50,849 nt of DNA from Clostridium sp. Cult2 (GTDB lineage: Bacteria > Bacillota > Clostridia > Tissierellales > Tepidimicrobiaceae), in NCBI RefSeq assembly GCF_021655075.1, contig NZ_PPXX01000075.1:1-50849 (forward strand), given 5' to 3'. The position numbers and the translations under genes were made by a program. Under the pieces are notes generated by a model. That model was given only the letters and a program-made list of their open reading frames with translations. It ran no database searches and was not told the origin of the DNA. Of this stretch, positions 31,670-40,939 are shown in pieces (the stretch's first letter is position 1; each line of letters opens with the position of its first letter).

Positions 31670-34108
31670 ATGGCAATGTTTGGAAGATTTACTGAAAGAG
31701 CTCAAAAAGCTATATTGTTAGCTCAAGAAGAAGCGAAAAGATTACGTCATAACTATGTAGGTACAGAACATATACTGTTAGGATTACTTGCAGAAGGAGA
31801 AGGGGTTGCAGCTAAATCTTTAAACAAAATGGGAGTGGATTTAGATACCGTTAGAAATGAGGTTATTAGGGCTATAGGGGAGGGAAATTATAATGCAGAT
31901 ATTATGGGTTTTACTCCTAGGACTAAAAGAATATTTGAGTTAAGTTTTTTAGAAGCAAGAAATTTAGGGCACAATTATGTAGGCACTGAACATATATTGT
32001 TAGGACTATTAGAGGAAAGTGAAGGAGTAGCCATTGCCATATTGAAAAAATTGGGAGTTGATACATTAAAATTAAGAGAGGATATTATTAGTTTGTTATC
32101 CGATGGTGCATCTAAATCAACATCAACGCCAGAAGGAAGAAATGAATCTACTCCAAACTTAGATAAATATGGTAGGGATTTGACTAAACTTTCAGTAGAT
32201 GGGAAAATCGACCCTGTTATAGGAAGAGCAAAAGAAATTGAAAGGGTAATCCAAATACTTAGCAGGAGAACCAAAAATAATCCTGTACTTATTGGAGAAC
32301 CAGGTGTAGGTAAAACTGCTATAGCAGAAGGATTAGCTCAAAAGATTGTGGAAGGAAAGGTTCCAGAAATAATAAAGGATAAAAGGGTAGTAACTTTGGA
32401 TTTACCTGGTATGCTTGCAGGAGCTAAGTATAGAGGTGAATTTGAAGAAAGATTAAAATCCGTAATGAAAGAATTAAAAGATGCTGGTAATGTAATACTC
32501 TTTATTGATGAACTTCACACCATAATTGGAGCTGGTGCTGCTGAAGGAGCTATAGACGCTTCTAATATACTTAAGCCAGTTCTTGCAAGGGGTGATCTTC
32601 AAGTAATAGGGGCTACTACCATAGATGAATATAGAAAGCATATAGAGAAGGACTCAGCTTTGGAAAGAAGATTCCAACCTATTATGGTAGAAGAACCTAC
32701 TGTAGAGGATACTATTAAAATACTTGAAGGTTTAAGGGATAGATACGAAGCTCATCATAGAGTTAAGATTTCCGACGAAGCCCTTAAAGCAGCAGCAGAA
32801 TTATCTAGTAGATATATTAGTGATAGGTTCTTACCAGATAAAGCTATTGATTTAATAGATGAAGCTGCTTCTATGATAAGGATAAATTCCTATGTAGCTC
32901 CTGATGGATTGAAGGATTTAGAGGAAAGATTGGAAGAGCTATCTCAAGAGAAGGAAGAAGCAATAAATACTCAAAACTTTGAAAAAGCAGCTAAAATTAG
33001 GGATATGGAAAAGAGTATTAAAGAGGAATTAGAAAAAGAAAAAACCAGATGGGAAAAAGAAAAGCAAACATCCAATATGATTGTAGGATATGATGAAATA
33101 GCCTATGTTGTTTCTAATTGGACTGGAATTCCTGTTAGTAGGATGACTACAGAGGAAAGCCAAAAACTTCTAAACCTTGAAGAGGTATTACATGAAAAGG
33201 TAATAGGACAAAACCAAGCAGTAGAAGCTGTATCCAATGCAGTTAGAAGGGCAAGGGTTGGATTGAAAGATCCTCAAAAACCAGTTGGTACCTTTATTTT
33301 TGTAGGACCTACAGGGGTAGGAAAAACCTATCTAGCTAAAGCTTTGTCTGAAACTTTATTTGGTGACGAGGACTCTATGATAAGAATCGATATGAGTGAA
33401 TACATGGAGAAACACTCAGTGTCGAGATTAGTAGGTTCTCCTCCAGGATATGTAGGCTATGATGAAGGAGGACAGTTAACAGAAGCTGTTAGAAGAAAAC
33501 CTTATTCTGTAATATTATTTGATGAAATTGAAAAAGCTCACCCAGATGTATTCAATATATTATTACAAATTTTAGATGATGGTAGGTTAACTGACTCTAA
33601 AGGAAGAACTGTTGATTTTAAAAACACGGTAATAATAATGACATCTAATGTAGGGGCTACATCCATCAGGAAGCAAAATGTATTGGGTTTCTCTGTAGCT
33701 TCTGAAGAAGAAAAAGAAGAATATGAAAAGATGAAAGAAACCATTATGGATGAGTTGAAAAGGACTTTTAGACCAGAATTTTTAAATAGAATTGACGAAG
33801 TAATAGTATTCCATTCTTTAAGGGAAGAAGATGTGAAAAAAATCGTAGGAATAATGATTAAGGATTTAGAGAAAAGAATGAAGAAATTAAATATTAATAT
33901 TAGAGTTACAGAGAATATTATAGAACATATAAGCAAAGAGGGATTTGATCCAGTATATGGTGCTAGACCTCTTGAAAGAACTATAACTAAGATGATAGAA
34001 GATCAATTAGCAGAAGAAATTTTAAGAGGAAGGGTTTCAAAAGAAGACAATATATTAATAGACTTCAAAGGAGATAGACTAGTATTTGATAAGGAACCTA
34101 TAGCTTAA
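31670..34108 (+). CDS. clpC: ATP-dependent Clp protease ATPase subunit ClpC
   Basis: 812 residues from ATG 31670 (SD TAGGAGGGG); the open frame reaches back into mcsB but MAMFGRFTERAQK is the family start. Two Clp-N repeats (HNYVGTEHILLGLL twice), AAA1 with Walker A GEPGVGKT (209-216), a UVR/coiled-coil middle domain (about 415-470) for McsB/MecA adaptor contact, and AAA2 with GPTGVGKT (546-553) are all present. The C-terminal domain is normal. It unfolds proteins for ClpP; clpP is not in the window. Last of the ctsR operon proper, with no terminator before the next small gene. Confidence 0.96.
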   Translation: MAMFGRFTERAQKAILLAQEEAKRLRHNYVGTEHILLGLLAEGEGVAAKSLNKMGVDLDTVRNEVIRAIGEGNYNADIMGFTPRTKRIFELSFLEARNLGHNYVGTEHILLGLLEESEGVAIAILKKLGVDTLKLREDIISLLSDGASKSTSTPEGRNESTPNLDKYGRDLTKLSVDGKIDPVIGRAKEIERVIQILSRRTKNNPVLIGEPGVGKTAIAEGLAQKIVEGKVPEIIKDKRVVTLDLPGMLAGAKYRGEFEERLKSVMKELKDAGNVILFIDELHTIIGAGAAEGAIDASNILKPVLARGDLQVIGATTIDEYRKHIEKDSALERRFQPIMVEEPTVEDTIKILEGLRDRYEAHHRVKISDEALKAAAELSSRYISDRFLPDKAIDLIDEAASMIRINSYVAPDGLKDLEERLEELSQEKEEAINTQNFEKAAKIRDMEKSIKEELEKEKTRWEKEKQTSNMIVGYDEIAYVVSNWTGIPVSRMTTEESQKLLNLEEVLHEKVIGQNQAVEAVSNAVRRARVGLKDPQKPVGTFIFVGPTGVGKTYLAKALSETLFGDEDSMIRIDMSEYMEKHSVSRLVGSPPGYVGYDEGGQLTEAVRRKPYSVILFDEIEKAHPDVFNILLQILDDGRLTDSKGRTVDFKNTVIIMTSNVGATSIRKQNVLGFSVASEEEKEEYEKMKETIMDELKRTFRPEFLNRIDEVIVFHSLREEDVKKIVGIMIKDLEKRMKKLNINIRVTENIIEHISKEGFDPVYGARPLERTITKMIEDQLAEEILRGRVSKEDNILIDFKGDRLVFDKEPIA

Positions 34109-34148
34109 ACTATGGGTTCTTGCCTACATATCCTAGGAGGTGATAAAT

Positions 34149-34538
34149 TTGGATTTCATATATGAGGTTAAAACTTCAAAAAGTTTCAATGAAGCTATCA
34201 ATAGTATTAAGGAAAGCTTGATTAAGAATGAGTTTGGTGTTTTGTGGGAGATGAATGTGAAGGATAAATTAAAGGAAAAAGGTGTAGATTTTAATAAGAA
34301 TTTTCAAATATTAGAGGTATGTAATCCTCAAAAAGCAAAAAATGTGTTAGAAGAAAATATACAGGTTGGATATTTCTTACCTTGTAAAATTGCTGTGTGT
34401 GAAATAGATGGGGAAGTGATGATAGGTATGCCAAAACCCACATCTTTACTAGGGATGATGGAAGAGACTAAATTAAAAGATGTGGCTGAAGAAGTGGAAG
34501 ATGCATTAAGGAAGGCTATGGATGAGGCAGCAAAGTAA
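34149..34538 (+). CDS. DUF302 protein
   Basis: 129 residues resembling the DUF302 family: EVKTSKSFNEAINSIKESLIKNEFGVLWEMNVKDKLKEKG, then a NPQKAKNVLEENIQVGYFLPCKIAVCE core. Function is not known; some members bind metals or small ligands. The start is taken as TTG 34149, eight bases after AGGAGG; GTG 34140 overlaps the ribosome site. It lies 40 bases after clpC without a terminator, so it may be the tail of the heat-shock operon. Confidence 0.78.
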   Translation: MDFIYEVKTSKSFNEAINSIKESLIKNEFGVLWEMNVKDKLKEKGVDFNKNFQILEVCNPQKAKNVLEENIQVGYFLPCKIAVCEIDGEVMIGMPKPTSLLGMMEETKLKDVAEEVEDALRKAMDEAAK

Positions 34539-34545
34539 ATATTAT

Positions 34546-34590
34546 GAAATGAAAAGTCATAGTTTTTAAACTATGACTTTTCATTTCTAA
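34546..34590 (+). terminator. Terminator at the end of the ctsR-clpC operon
   Basis: The arms 34546-34565 and 34568-34587 are perfect 20-base complements (GAAATGAAAAGTCATAGTTT and its reverse), effectively a 17-18-bp stem with a small T-rich loop. The sequence is nearly symmetric and could stop both strands. Confidence 0.88.
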
Positions 34591-34593
34591 TTG

Positions 34594-34623
34594 ATGACAT
34601 TGTAAATAAATTGCTGCTATAAT
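34594..34623 (+). promoter_or_regulatory. Probable radA promoter
   Basis: TATAAT at 34618-34623 with ATGACA (34594-34599) 18 bases upstream, between the clpC operon terminator and radA. Confidence 0.5.
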
Positions 34624-34676
34624 ATAAATAGAACTAATATTTATATAATTTAACCTTTAATGCTAAGGAGGAAAAT

Positions 34677-36056
34677 ATGAAGAAGAAGGTTATTTATAGG
34701 TGTACTCAGTGTGGGAATGAAAGCATAAAATGGACGGGACGGTGTTTTGAGTGTGGTGCTTGGAACAGTTTTGAAGAAGTCCTTTTGGATTCTAACAAAA
34801 TAGCTAATAGAAAACAAAGCCAAAAAATAGAAAGAACATCTCCGGTTAAACTGTCTGCTATAGATGTAGATTATAATCAGAGAATTGTAACTGGTATAGA
34901 TGAATTTAATAGGGTATTAGGTGGTGGCATAGTAAAGGACTCTGTTATTATATTGACTGCACGGCCAGGGGCTGGCAAATCAACTTTATTATTGGAAGTA
35001 TCAAATGATATTGCAAAACAAGGGAATAAGGTATTATATGCTTCAGGTGAAGAAAGTGAAACTCAAATAAAAAATAGAGCTAATAGAATTTTAGATGAAA
35101 TTCCAAAGGATATTTGGATTCTATCCGATATTAGCATGGATAATGTACTAAATACCATTGATACTATAGATCCAGATTTAATAATTATAGATAGTATTCA
35201 AACCTTTAAATTGGACGAATTTAATTCTAGAGCTGGTTCACCAATACAAACTATAGAATGTGCCAATGCTTTGGTAGATATGGCGAAAAATAAAAGCAGA
35301 CCAAGAGCAGTGATCATGGTAGGGCATATGACTAAGGCTAATGAGATGGCAGGACTTAGAACATTAGAGCATTTAGTGGATACTGTAATATATTTAGAAG
35401 GTGAAAGTGATGAAGAACTAAGGACTTTAATGGCAACGAAGAATAGGTTTGGACCTACAGGAGAAATAGGATTATTTGCAATGGAGGAAAAAGGCATGAT
35501 ACCTATAGACAATCCTTCTGAGTTTTTTATTACAAACAGGAGAAATGGGGAAGCTATTCCGGGTAGTGCATTGTCTGTGATAAAAGAAGGTTCGAGATTA
35601 ATAATTGTTGAAATAGAAAGTTTGGTATCCCATTCCTTTACCCCATATCCTGCAAGGGTAGGAGACTGTTTAAGAAAAGATCAACTAAGCACTTTAATAT
35701 CCATCCTTGAACAAAGGGGTAAAATCAATTTATATGACAAAAATGTTGTTATAAAGACCACGGGAGGATTAAGATTAAGTGAACAATCTGTTAACTTAGC
35801 TATAATAATGAGCATAGTATCTTCAGTAAGAGATGAAGGGATTCCAAGTGATACAGTTTTTATTGCAGACGTAGGTCTTACAGGTGAATTAAAGAGGGTT
35901 CCTTCATTAGAGGTTAGAATTAGAGAATTGGATAGAATGGGATATAGGAAAGTATATATTCATAAAGATGGAATAAAATCCAATATGGACTTTGAGAATA
36001 TTGAATTGATAAGATTAAATACTCTACAGGAAGTGATTGAGCATATTTTTAGATAA
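34677..36056 (+). CDS. radA: DNA repair protein RadA
   Basis: 459 residues, normal length. The zinc finger uses C9, C12, C23 and C26 (CTQCGNESIKWTGRCFECG). The RecA-like core has Walker A ARPGAGKST with K101, a slightly unusual variant of the GDPGIGKS form, and the RadA-specific KNRFG motif near residue 257. A C-terminal Lon-protease-like domain (SGxx not catalytic) follows. RadA helps branch migration in recombination. It is followed by disA, as in Bacillus, where RadA and DisA interact. ATG follows AAGGAGG. Confidence 0.95.
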   Translation: MKKKVIYRCTQCGNESIKWTGRCFECGAWNSFEEVLLDSNKIANRKQSQKIERTSPVKLSAIDVDYNQRIVTGIDEFNRVLGGGIVKDSVIILTARPGAGKSTLLLEVSNDIAKQGNKVLYASGEESETQIKNRANRILDEIPKDIWILSDISMDNVLNTIDTIDPDLIIIDSIQTFKLDEFNSRAGSPIQTIECANALVDMAKNKSRPRAVIMVGHMTKANEMAGLRTLEHLVDTVIYLEGESDEELRTLMATKNRFGPTGEIGLFAMEEKGMIPIDNPSEFFITNRRNGEAIPGSALSVIKEGSRLIIVEIESLVSHSFTPYPARVGDCLRKDQLSTLISILEQRGKINLYDKNVVIKTTGGLRLSEQSVNLAIIMSIVSSVRDEGIPSDTVFIADVGLTGELKRVPSLEVRIRELDRMGYRKVYIHKDGIKSNMDFENIELIRLNTLQEVIEHIFR

Positions 36057-36161
36057 AAGTTTCTAATGATGATTTTCAAAAAATAGCTTTTTATTTTGAG
36101 AATTGAAAGACCATCTATTCCATATAATATCGTATATAGGATAGGATTTGGAGGAACTTAT

Positions 36162-37205
36162 ATGGATGTAGATTTATATGAAACTTTAAAGATGGTAGCT
36201 CCAGGAACCCAATTGCGAGCTGGATTAGATAATATTATTAATGCAAAAACAGGAGCTTTGATAGTTATAGGGAATACTAAAGAGGTATTAAATATTACCT
36301 ATGGAGGTTTTTATATTAACTGTGAATATAACCCCTCCTATATTTATGAATTAGCAAAGATGGATGGAGCAATAATAATTACTAGTGATTGTAGGAAGAT
36401 TTTATATGCTAATGCTCAACTATTCCCCTGCCAACATATTCCATCAAATGAAACTGGAACTCGCCATAAAACCGCCGAAAGAGTTGCAAAGCAAACAGGA
36501 GTTTTAGTAATTGCCATATCCAAAAGAAGAGAAGTTATAACTATTTATAAATCGGATTACAAATATAAGCTGAAGGATATTAATGAAATATTGAATAAAG
36601 CAAATCAAGCAGTCCAAACTTTAGAAAAATATAAGGATACATTAGAACAGGTAATATTTAATTTGACAACATCTGAATTCAAGGATATAGTAAGCCTTTA
36701 TGAAGTTGTCAATGCTATACAAAAAGTAGAAATGGTTTGGAGGATAGGTAATGAAATAAACATGTATATATCTGAATTGGGAACGGAAGGAAGACTACTT
36801 AATATGCAAGTTGTAGAATTGATGGAAGGTGTAAAAGATGATAGGATATACCTAATAAAAGATTATATAAACAATAGACATAAGGATTATATTACCGTTA
36901 TTAAAGAAATAAATAGCTTGAATTCTAAACAACTATTAAATTTAAATTTAATTGCTAATATAATGGGTTATAATAAAGGGCTAGATACATTGGATATTAA
37001 GGTTCAACCTAAAGGATATAGAGTGCTTAGTAAAATTCCAAGAATTCCTTCCAATGTTCTAGAAAACGTAATACATGCTTTTGGTTCTCTTCAGAACATT
37101 ATAGAAGCTAGTCCGTATGAATTAGATTTAGTGGAAGGGGTAGGAGAAGTAAGAACTATTAGCATAACAGAAGGTTTAAAAAGGTATCAAAATCAATTTT
37201 TATAA
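36162..37205 (+). CDS. disA: DNA integrity scanning diadenylate cyclase
   Basis: 347 residues from ATG 36162, which follows GGAGG by eight bases and gives the family start DVDLYETLKMVAPGTQLR; the open frame extends to a TTG at 36096 without a ribosome site. The cyclase domain has the DGA motif (AKMDGAIIIT) and GTRHKTAERVAKQTG for ATP binding. A helical spine and a C-terminal helix-hairpin-helix DNA-binding domain (YELDLVEGVGEVRTISI) complete it. It makes c-di-AMP from two ATP while scanning DNA. About 105 bases lie between radA and the chosen start, with no promoter that I can recognise. Confidence 0.94.
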   Translation: MDVDLYETLKMVAPGTQLRAGLDNIINAKTGALIVIGNTKEVLNITYGGFYINCEYNPSYIYELAKMDGAIIITSDCRKILYANAQLFPCQHIPSNETGTRHKTAERVAKQTGVLVIAISKRREVITIYKSDYKYKLKDINEILNKANQAVQTLEKYKDTLEQVIFNLTTSEFKDIVSLYEVVNAIQKVEMVWRIGNEINMYISELGTEGRLLNMQVVELMEGVKDDRIYLIKDYINNRHKDYITVIKEINSLNSKQLLNLNLIANIMGYNKGLDTLDIKVQPKGYRVLSKIPRIPSNVLENVIHAFGSLQNIIEASPYELDLVEGVGEVRTISITEGLKRYQNQFL

Positions 37206-37218
37206 GCCTAACACAAAA

Positions 37219-37248
37219 GGCTAGGATATATTTTGACATATCTTAGCC
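37219..37248. terminator. Terminator between disA and the convergent gene
   Basis: GGCTAGGATAT (37219-37229) pairs with ATATCTTAGCC (37238-37248), with one G-U. It lies between two converging genes and could serve both; T and A tracts are weak. Confidence 0.6.
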
Positions 37249-37262
37249 TATAACATTTACAA

Positions 37263-37679
37263 TTATTTAAGGCTGAAAATCCCCAAGGTTTTCATATTGC
37301 TATATTCTTTTAATACAGCATCTGATATCTTTATGTCTAAGGCATTGCATAAAGCAGATAAATAGAATATATAAGCACCTATTTCTTCTTCTAGTATCTC
37401 TTTACAACTGGGACATAAATTTCCTTGAATATGGTTTTTCATATTATTTTTAATTTCCTCTAAAGATTCTTTATTATAATCCTGTTTTGTAGCATGAATT
37501 TCAATACAACCACAATAAGTGACAGATTTAATTACAGCTCTATTAATCCTTGAAGTATATTCATCTAACTTTGTTATAATATCAAGAATACTTCTATGTC
37601 TAATAAGTACATCTTCCACTTGCTTTTGAAAATCATCGCAACTAACATTTTTTTCAATGCTTACGGTATTTCTGTCCAT
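37263..37679 (-). CDS. Conserved clostridial protein of unknown function
   Basis: 138 residues, the only complete minus-strand gene of the window. The protein is soluble and mostly helical, with cysteines at C14, in YCGC (about 76-79) and a CPSC pair (about 108-111) that suggest a metal or redox site. The C-terminal EEEIGAYIFYLSALCNALDIKIS resembles the helical repeat of MazG-like NTP pyrophosphatases, but the acidic metal-binding pattern is incomplete, so no function is assigned. Its own promoter faces that of carD. Conserved-looking neighbourhood (disA / this gene / carD) suggests a stable core gene rather than an insertion. Confidence 0.75.
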   Translation of the reverse strand: MDRNTVSIEKNVSCDDFQKQVEDVLIRHRSILDIITKLDEYTSRINRAVIKSVTYCGCIEIHATKQDYNKESLEEIKNNMKNHIQGNLCPSCKEILEEEIGAYIFYLSALCNALDIKISDAVLKEYSNMKTLGIFSLK

Positions 37680-37718
37680 TTAGTCCACCCCTGTCAAATG
37701 ATTATTGGTTATGTTTTT

Positions 37719-37748
37719 ATTATACTGACAAGGACAAGTTGTTGTCAA
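37719..37748 (-). promoter_or_regulatory. Promoter of the minus-strand gene
   Basis: On the minus strand TTGACA (37748-37743) and TATAAT (37724-37719) are separated by 18 bases, 40 bases before the start codon. Both boxes match consensus exactly. Confidence 0.8.
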
Positions 37749-37792
37749 ATATTTCTATCAATATTTTTTAAATTAAAATCATCAATAAAGAG

Positions 37793-37822
37793 TTGACAAG
37801 CGATTTATGACTGTGGTAGAAT
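37793..37822 (+). promoter_or_regulatory. carD promoter
   Basis: TTGACA (37793-37798) and TAGAAT (37817-37822), 18 bases apart, divergent from the promoter at 37719-37748. Confidence 0.75.
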
Positions 37823-37890
37823 ATAATCTTTACAACCTTTAACTATTATTGTATAATATACTAAGAAGCAGTATGATAGGAGGTTGTAAC

Positions 37891-38373
37891 ATGTTCAACA
37901 TTGGAGATAAAGTCGTTTACCCTATGCATGGAGCTGGGATAATAGAAGGAATTGAGGAAAAAGAAATTTTAGGAGAAAAGAGAAAATATTATATTATGAG
38001 AATGCCTATAGGTGATATGAAGGTTATGATACCTGTAGACAATGTTGAAGAAATTGGAATTAGGGAAATAATCAATAGTGATGATTTGGAAAAAGTATTA
38101 AACATTTTAAAGGGAGATAAAACAAAAATGCCTCAAAATTGGAATAGGCGTTATAGGATAAATATGGAAAAAATAAAATCTGGAGATATATTTGAAATTG
38201 CCTCTGTAGTTAGGAATCTAATGTTAAGAGATATGGAAAAGTCTCTTTCTACAGGAGAACGTAAGATGCTAAATAGCGCTAAACAAATGCTTATAAGCGA
38301 AATTGTTTTAGTAGTTGATTCAGATCAAGAAGAAACAGAAAAGCTTATAGACGAAGCAGTTAATTATGCATAA
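37891..38373 (+). CDS. CarD family transcriptional regulator
   Basis: 160 residues from ATG 37891 (SD ATAGGAGG). The N-terminal Tudor-like RNA-polymerase interaction domain starts FNIGDKVVYPMHGAGIIEGIEEKE; the C-terminal helical region includes NWNRRYRINMEKIKSGDI and the conserved ERKMLNSAKQML. CarD proteins bind the RNA polymerase beta subunit and stabilise open promoter complexes, especially at rRNA and stress promoters. It is followed by yacL, a usual pair in Firmicutes. Confidence 0.93.
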   Translation: MFNIGDKVVYPMHGAGIIEGIEEKEILGEKRKYYIMRMPIGDMKVMIPVDNVEEIGIREIINSDDLEKVLNILKGDKTKMPQNWNRRYRINMEKIKSGDIFEIASVVRNLMLRDMEKSLSTGERKMLNSAKQMLISEIVLVVDSDQEETEKLIDEAVNYA

Positions 38374-38443
38374 ATATAAATGATAATATTTTTGTTATAT
38401 TATTTTATAAATTGGTAATAAATATACTATAGGAGGTGAACTA

Positions 38444-39541
38444 ATGATTGATAAAATTATTAGGGGAGTTATTACATTAATAGGTTTGCTAGTAGGCTAT
38501 GGAATAGTTGCAGGATTTACAGCTTTAAATATAATAGATTTACATGACAAAGGTTGGATAAGTTTGGCATTTTATTTGGGCATAAGTTTAATTTTTGGAA
38601 TTATTTTTTTCTTATTATCTCCAAAGATTATGAAAGCTGGGAGGATAGTAGTTCAATTTGTTGAAGTTGAGCTTCAAAAGGTTCCTGCTTACGATATTGC
38701 TTTGGGCTCTATTGGATTAATAATTGGTTTGATTATTGCATATTTATTGAGCCAACCTTTTTACAAACTTGAAATACCTTATTTAGGCGTTGCAATATCC
38801 ATAGTTTTCTACGTTATATTTGGATATTTAGGAATAAAAGTTCCTACTAAAAAGAGAGATGATTTTACTAATACTATTGGGAATTTCCGTAAGGGATTTG
38901 GAAAGGATAAATTGAAGACAGATTGTAGGTCCTGTCCTAAGATATTAGATACAAGTGTAATTATCGACGGAAGGATAGCAGATATTTGTAAAACTGGCTT
39001 TATTGAAGGACCTTTAGTTATACCAGAATTTGTATTAGAAGAATTACAACATATAGCTGATTCCTCTGATTCCCTCAAAAGAAATAGAGGTAGAAGGGGG
39101 TTAGATATTTTAAACAAAATACAGAAGGAATTGGATATTGAAGTAATAATTCATGATAAAAAATTTGAAGATGTTAAAGAAGTGGACTCTAAACTATTAA
39201 AGCTTACTCAGTTATTAAAAGGAAAGATTATTACAAATGATTATAATCTAAATAAAGTAGCTGAAGTGCAAGGTATTGATGTTTTGAATATCAATGAATT
39301 AGCTAATGCAGTTAAACCAGTTGTACTTCCAGGAGAAGAAATGGTAGTACAAGTGATAAAAGATGGTAAGGAATCAGGGCAAGGTTTAGCTTACTTAGAT
39401 GATGGAACTATGATAGTTGTTGAAAGTGGTAAAAAACATATTGGAGAGACTATAGATGTGTTGGTAACCAGCGTCCTTCAAACATCAGCAGGTAGGATGA
39501 TATTTGCTAAACCCAAAACCATAGTAGATAGAGCAGTGTAG
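38444..39541 (+). CDS. yacL: PIN/TRAM-domain membrane protein (YacL)
   Basis: 365 residues. Four membrane helices in the first ~130 residues are followed by a PIN nuclease domain (ILDTSVIIDGRIADI near 166-180, TNDYNLNKVAEVQGI near 266-280, with the acidic metal ligands kept) and a C-terminal TRAM RNA-binding domain (GLAYLDDGTMIVVESGKKHIGE). Presumed membrane-anchored RNase; substrate unknown. SD AGGAGGTG, ATG 38444. A terminator overlaps its stop codon. Confidence 0.93.
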   Translation: MIDKIIRGVITLIGLLVGYGIVAGFTALNIIDLHDKGWISLAFYLGISLIFGIIFFLLSPKIMKAGRIVVQFVEVELQKVPAYDIALGSIGLIIGLIIAYLLSQPFYKLEIPYLGVAISIVFYVIFGYLGIKVPTKKRDDFTNTIGNFRKGFGKDKLKTDCRSCPKILDTSVIIDGRIADICKTGFIEGPLVIPEFVLEELQHIADSSDSLKRNRGRRGLDILNKIQKELDIEVIIHDKKFEDVKEVDSKLLKLTQLLKGKIITNDYNLNKVAEVQGIDVLNINELANAVKPVVLPGEEMVVQVIKDGKESGQGLAYLDDGTMIVVESGKKHIGETIDVLVTSVLQTSAGRMIFAKPKTIVDRAV

Positions 39542-39577
39542 GACCAATTTAATTGGTCCTTATATTTTGCTTTTTTT
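39540..39577 (+). terminator. Terminator after yacL
   Basis: AGGACCAATT (39540-39549) and AATTGGTCCT (39551-39560) form a hairpin overlapping the stop codon; TATATTTTGC and a run of seven T follow. Confidence 0.8.
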
Positions 39578-39646
39578 TGTAATATTAATCTATAAAACAT
39601 TTTATGTTTTTTCTATCTATGCTATAATGTTTAAGAGGTGAAATAC

Positions 39647-40387
39647 ATGTATGAAAATCACTATGTTTCAGTTATAATTGCAGCTGCTGGAATGAGTAAT
39701 AGAATGGGAAGCAAGATAAATAAGCAATTTATTTCCATAAATAATAAACCTATCCTTGCTCATACCATAGAGAAGTTTGAGAGATGTAGATATATTGATG
39801 AGATAATAGTAGTTGCAAGGGAAGATGAAATAGATTATTGTAGAAAAGAAATAGTCAAAAGATTTAAATTCAATAAAGTTACTAAAATTGTAAGAGGTGG
39901 CAAAGAAAGGCAAGATTCTGTATACAATGGAATATTGGCGTTAAATGGAAGGGCTGACATAGTTTTGTCACATGATGGAGCAAGGCCCTTCGTTAAAATT
40001 AAAAACATAGTTAATGGAATAGAAGGAGCCATAAAATATGGAGCTTGTGTAATTGGAGTTCCTGTAAAAGACACCATAAAAGTAGTGAAAGATAATAATA
40101 CTGTAGATAATACTCCTAAAAGAAATCTTCTATGGGCAGCACAAACCCCTCAATGTTTTAAAAAGGAAATTATTATGGAAGGTTATAGAAAAGCTATAAA
40201 TGATAATTTTATGGGGACAGACGACAGTTCATTGGTGGAAAGATTAGGTATGGAAGTTAAAATGGTAATGGGGAGTTACGAGAATATAAAGATAACTACT
40301 CCGGAAGATTTAATAATAGCAGAATCTATTTTAAAGGATAAAAGTGCAATATTTAGAAGAAAAGAGTTTGTATTCCAAAGTAGATAG
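39647..40387 (+). CDS. ispD: 2-C-methyl-D-erythritol 4-phosphate cytidylyltransferase
   Basis: 246 residues from ATG 39647 (SD AGAGGTG). CTP-binding motif SVIIAAAGMSNRMGSKINKQF, then GGKERQDSVYNGI and HDGARPFV, WAAQTPQCF and TDDSSLVERLG, all typical of IspD. It makes CDP-methylerythritol in the MEP isoprenoid pathway. ispF follows after 11 bases, the usual pair. A TATAAT at 39623-39628 may be its -10 box. Confidence 0.95.
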   Translation: MYENHYVSVIIAAAGMSNRMGSKINKQFISINNKPILAHTIEKFERCRYIDEIIVVAREDEIDYCRKEIVKRFKFNKVTKIVRGGKERQDSVYNGILALNGRADIVLSHDGARPFVKIKNIVNGIEGAIKYGACVIGVPVKDTIKVVKDNNTVDNTPKRNLLWAAQTPQCFKKEIIMEGYRKAINDNFMGTDDSSLVERLGMEVKMVMGSYENIKITTPEDLIIAESILKDKSAIFRRKEFVFQSR

Positions 40388-40398
40388 GATGATTAAAG

Positions 40399-40866
40399 AT
40401 GAAAATAGGCATAGGATATGATGTCCATCAGTTGGTAAAAGGAAGAAAGCTTATAATTGGTGGAGTGGAAATTCCTTATGAAAAGGGTTTATTAGGACAT
40501 TCTGATGCTGATGTTTTAATCCATGCCATTATGGATAGCATTTTAGGTGCATTAGGATTAGGAGATATTGGTAAGCATTTTCCAGATACGGATAATCAGT
40601 ATAAGGATATTTCTAGTCTAGTTCTATTAGATAGGGTCTATAATATTATGCTAAAATCTGGGTATAAGGTAGGAAATATAGACGCTGTAATAATAGCTGA
40701 AAAACCTAAGATGGCCCCTTATATAGAAAACATGAAGGGAAACATTGCTAAAGTTCTTAAAACACCCTTATCTTACATAAATATTAAAGCTACTACCACT
40801 GAAAGATTAGGCTTTGAAGGTAGAGGAGAAGGTATTAGCGCTCAAAGCGTCTGCCTACTAAAATAA
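40399..40866 (+). CDS. ispF: 2-C-methyl-D-erythritol 2,4-cyclodiphosphate synthase
   Basis: 155 residues, full length. GYDVHQL carries the zinc-binding Asp and His, [32 protein letters not shown] the central motif, and [21 protein letters not shown] the C-terminal block. It closes the cyclodiphosphate ring after IspD and IspE. Translationally close to ispD. A REP-like inverted repeat begins at its stop codon. Confidence 0.96.
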   Translation: MKIGIGYDVHQLVKGRKLIIGGVEIPYEKGLLGHSDADVLIHAIMDSILGALGLGDIGKHFPDTDNQYKDISSLVLLDRVYNIMLKSGYKVGNIDAVIIAEKPKMAPYIENMKGNIAKVLKTPLSYINIKATTTERLGFEGRGEGISAQSVCLLK

Positions 40867-40892
40867 GACACGGGGACGGTTCTCTTGTCTTA
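40864..40892. repeat. REP-like short inverted repeat
   Basis: TAAGACA (40864-40870) and TGTCTTA (40886-40892) flank a GGGGACGGTTCTC core, and the element begins at the ispF stop codon. A GGGGACAGT core recurs at 6604-6612 and a GGGACAGGGCACTGT variant near 41220. This looks like the REP-type repeats mobilised by Y1 (RayT) transposases, but none is encoded here. Confidence 0.45.
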
Positions 40893-40903
40893 TAAAAAAG
40901 TGT

Positions 40904-40932
40904 TTGACAGATTATACAAGTTTTAGTATGAT
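40904..40932 (+). promoter_or_regulatory. proS leader promoter
   Basis: TTGACA (40904-40909) and TATGAT (40927-40932), 17 bases apart, ahead of the T-box. Confidence 0.75.
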
Positions 40933-40939
40933 TAATTAT

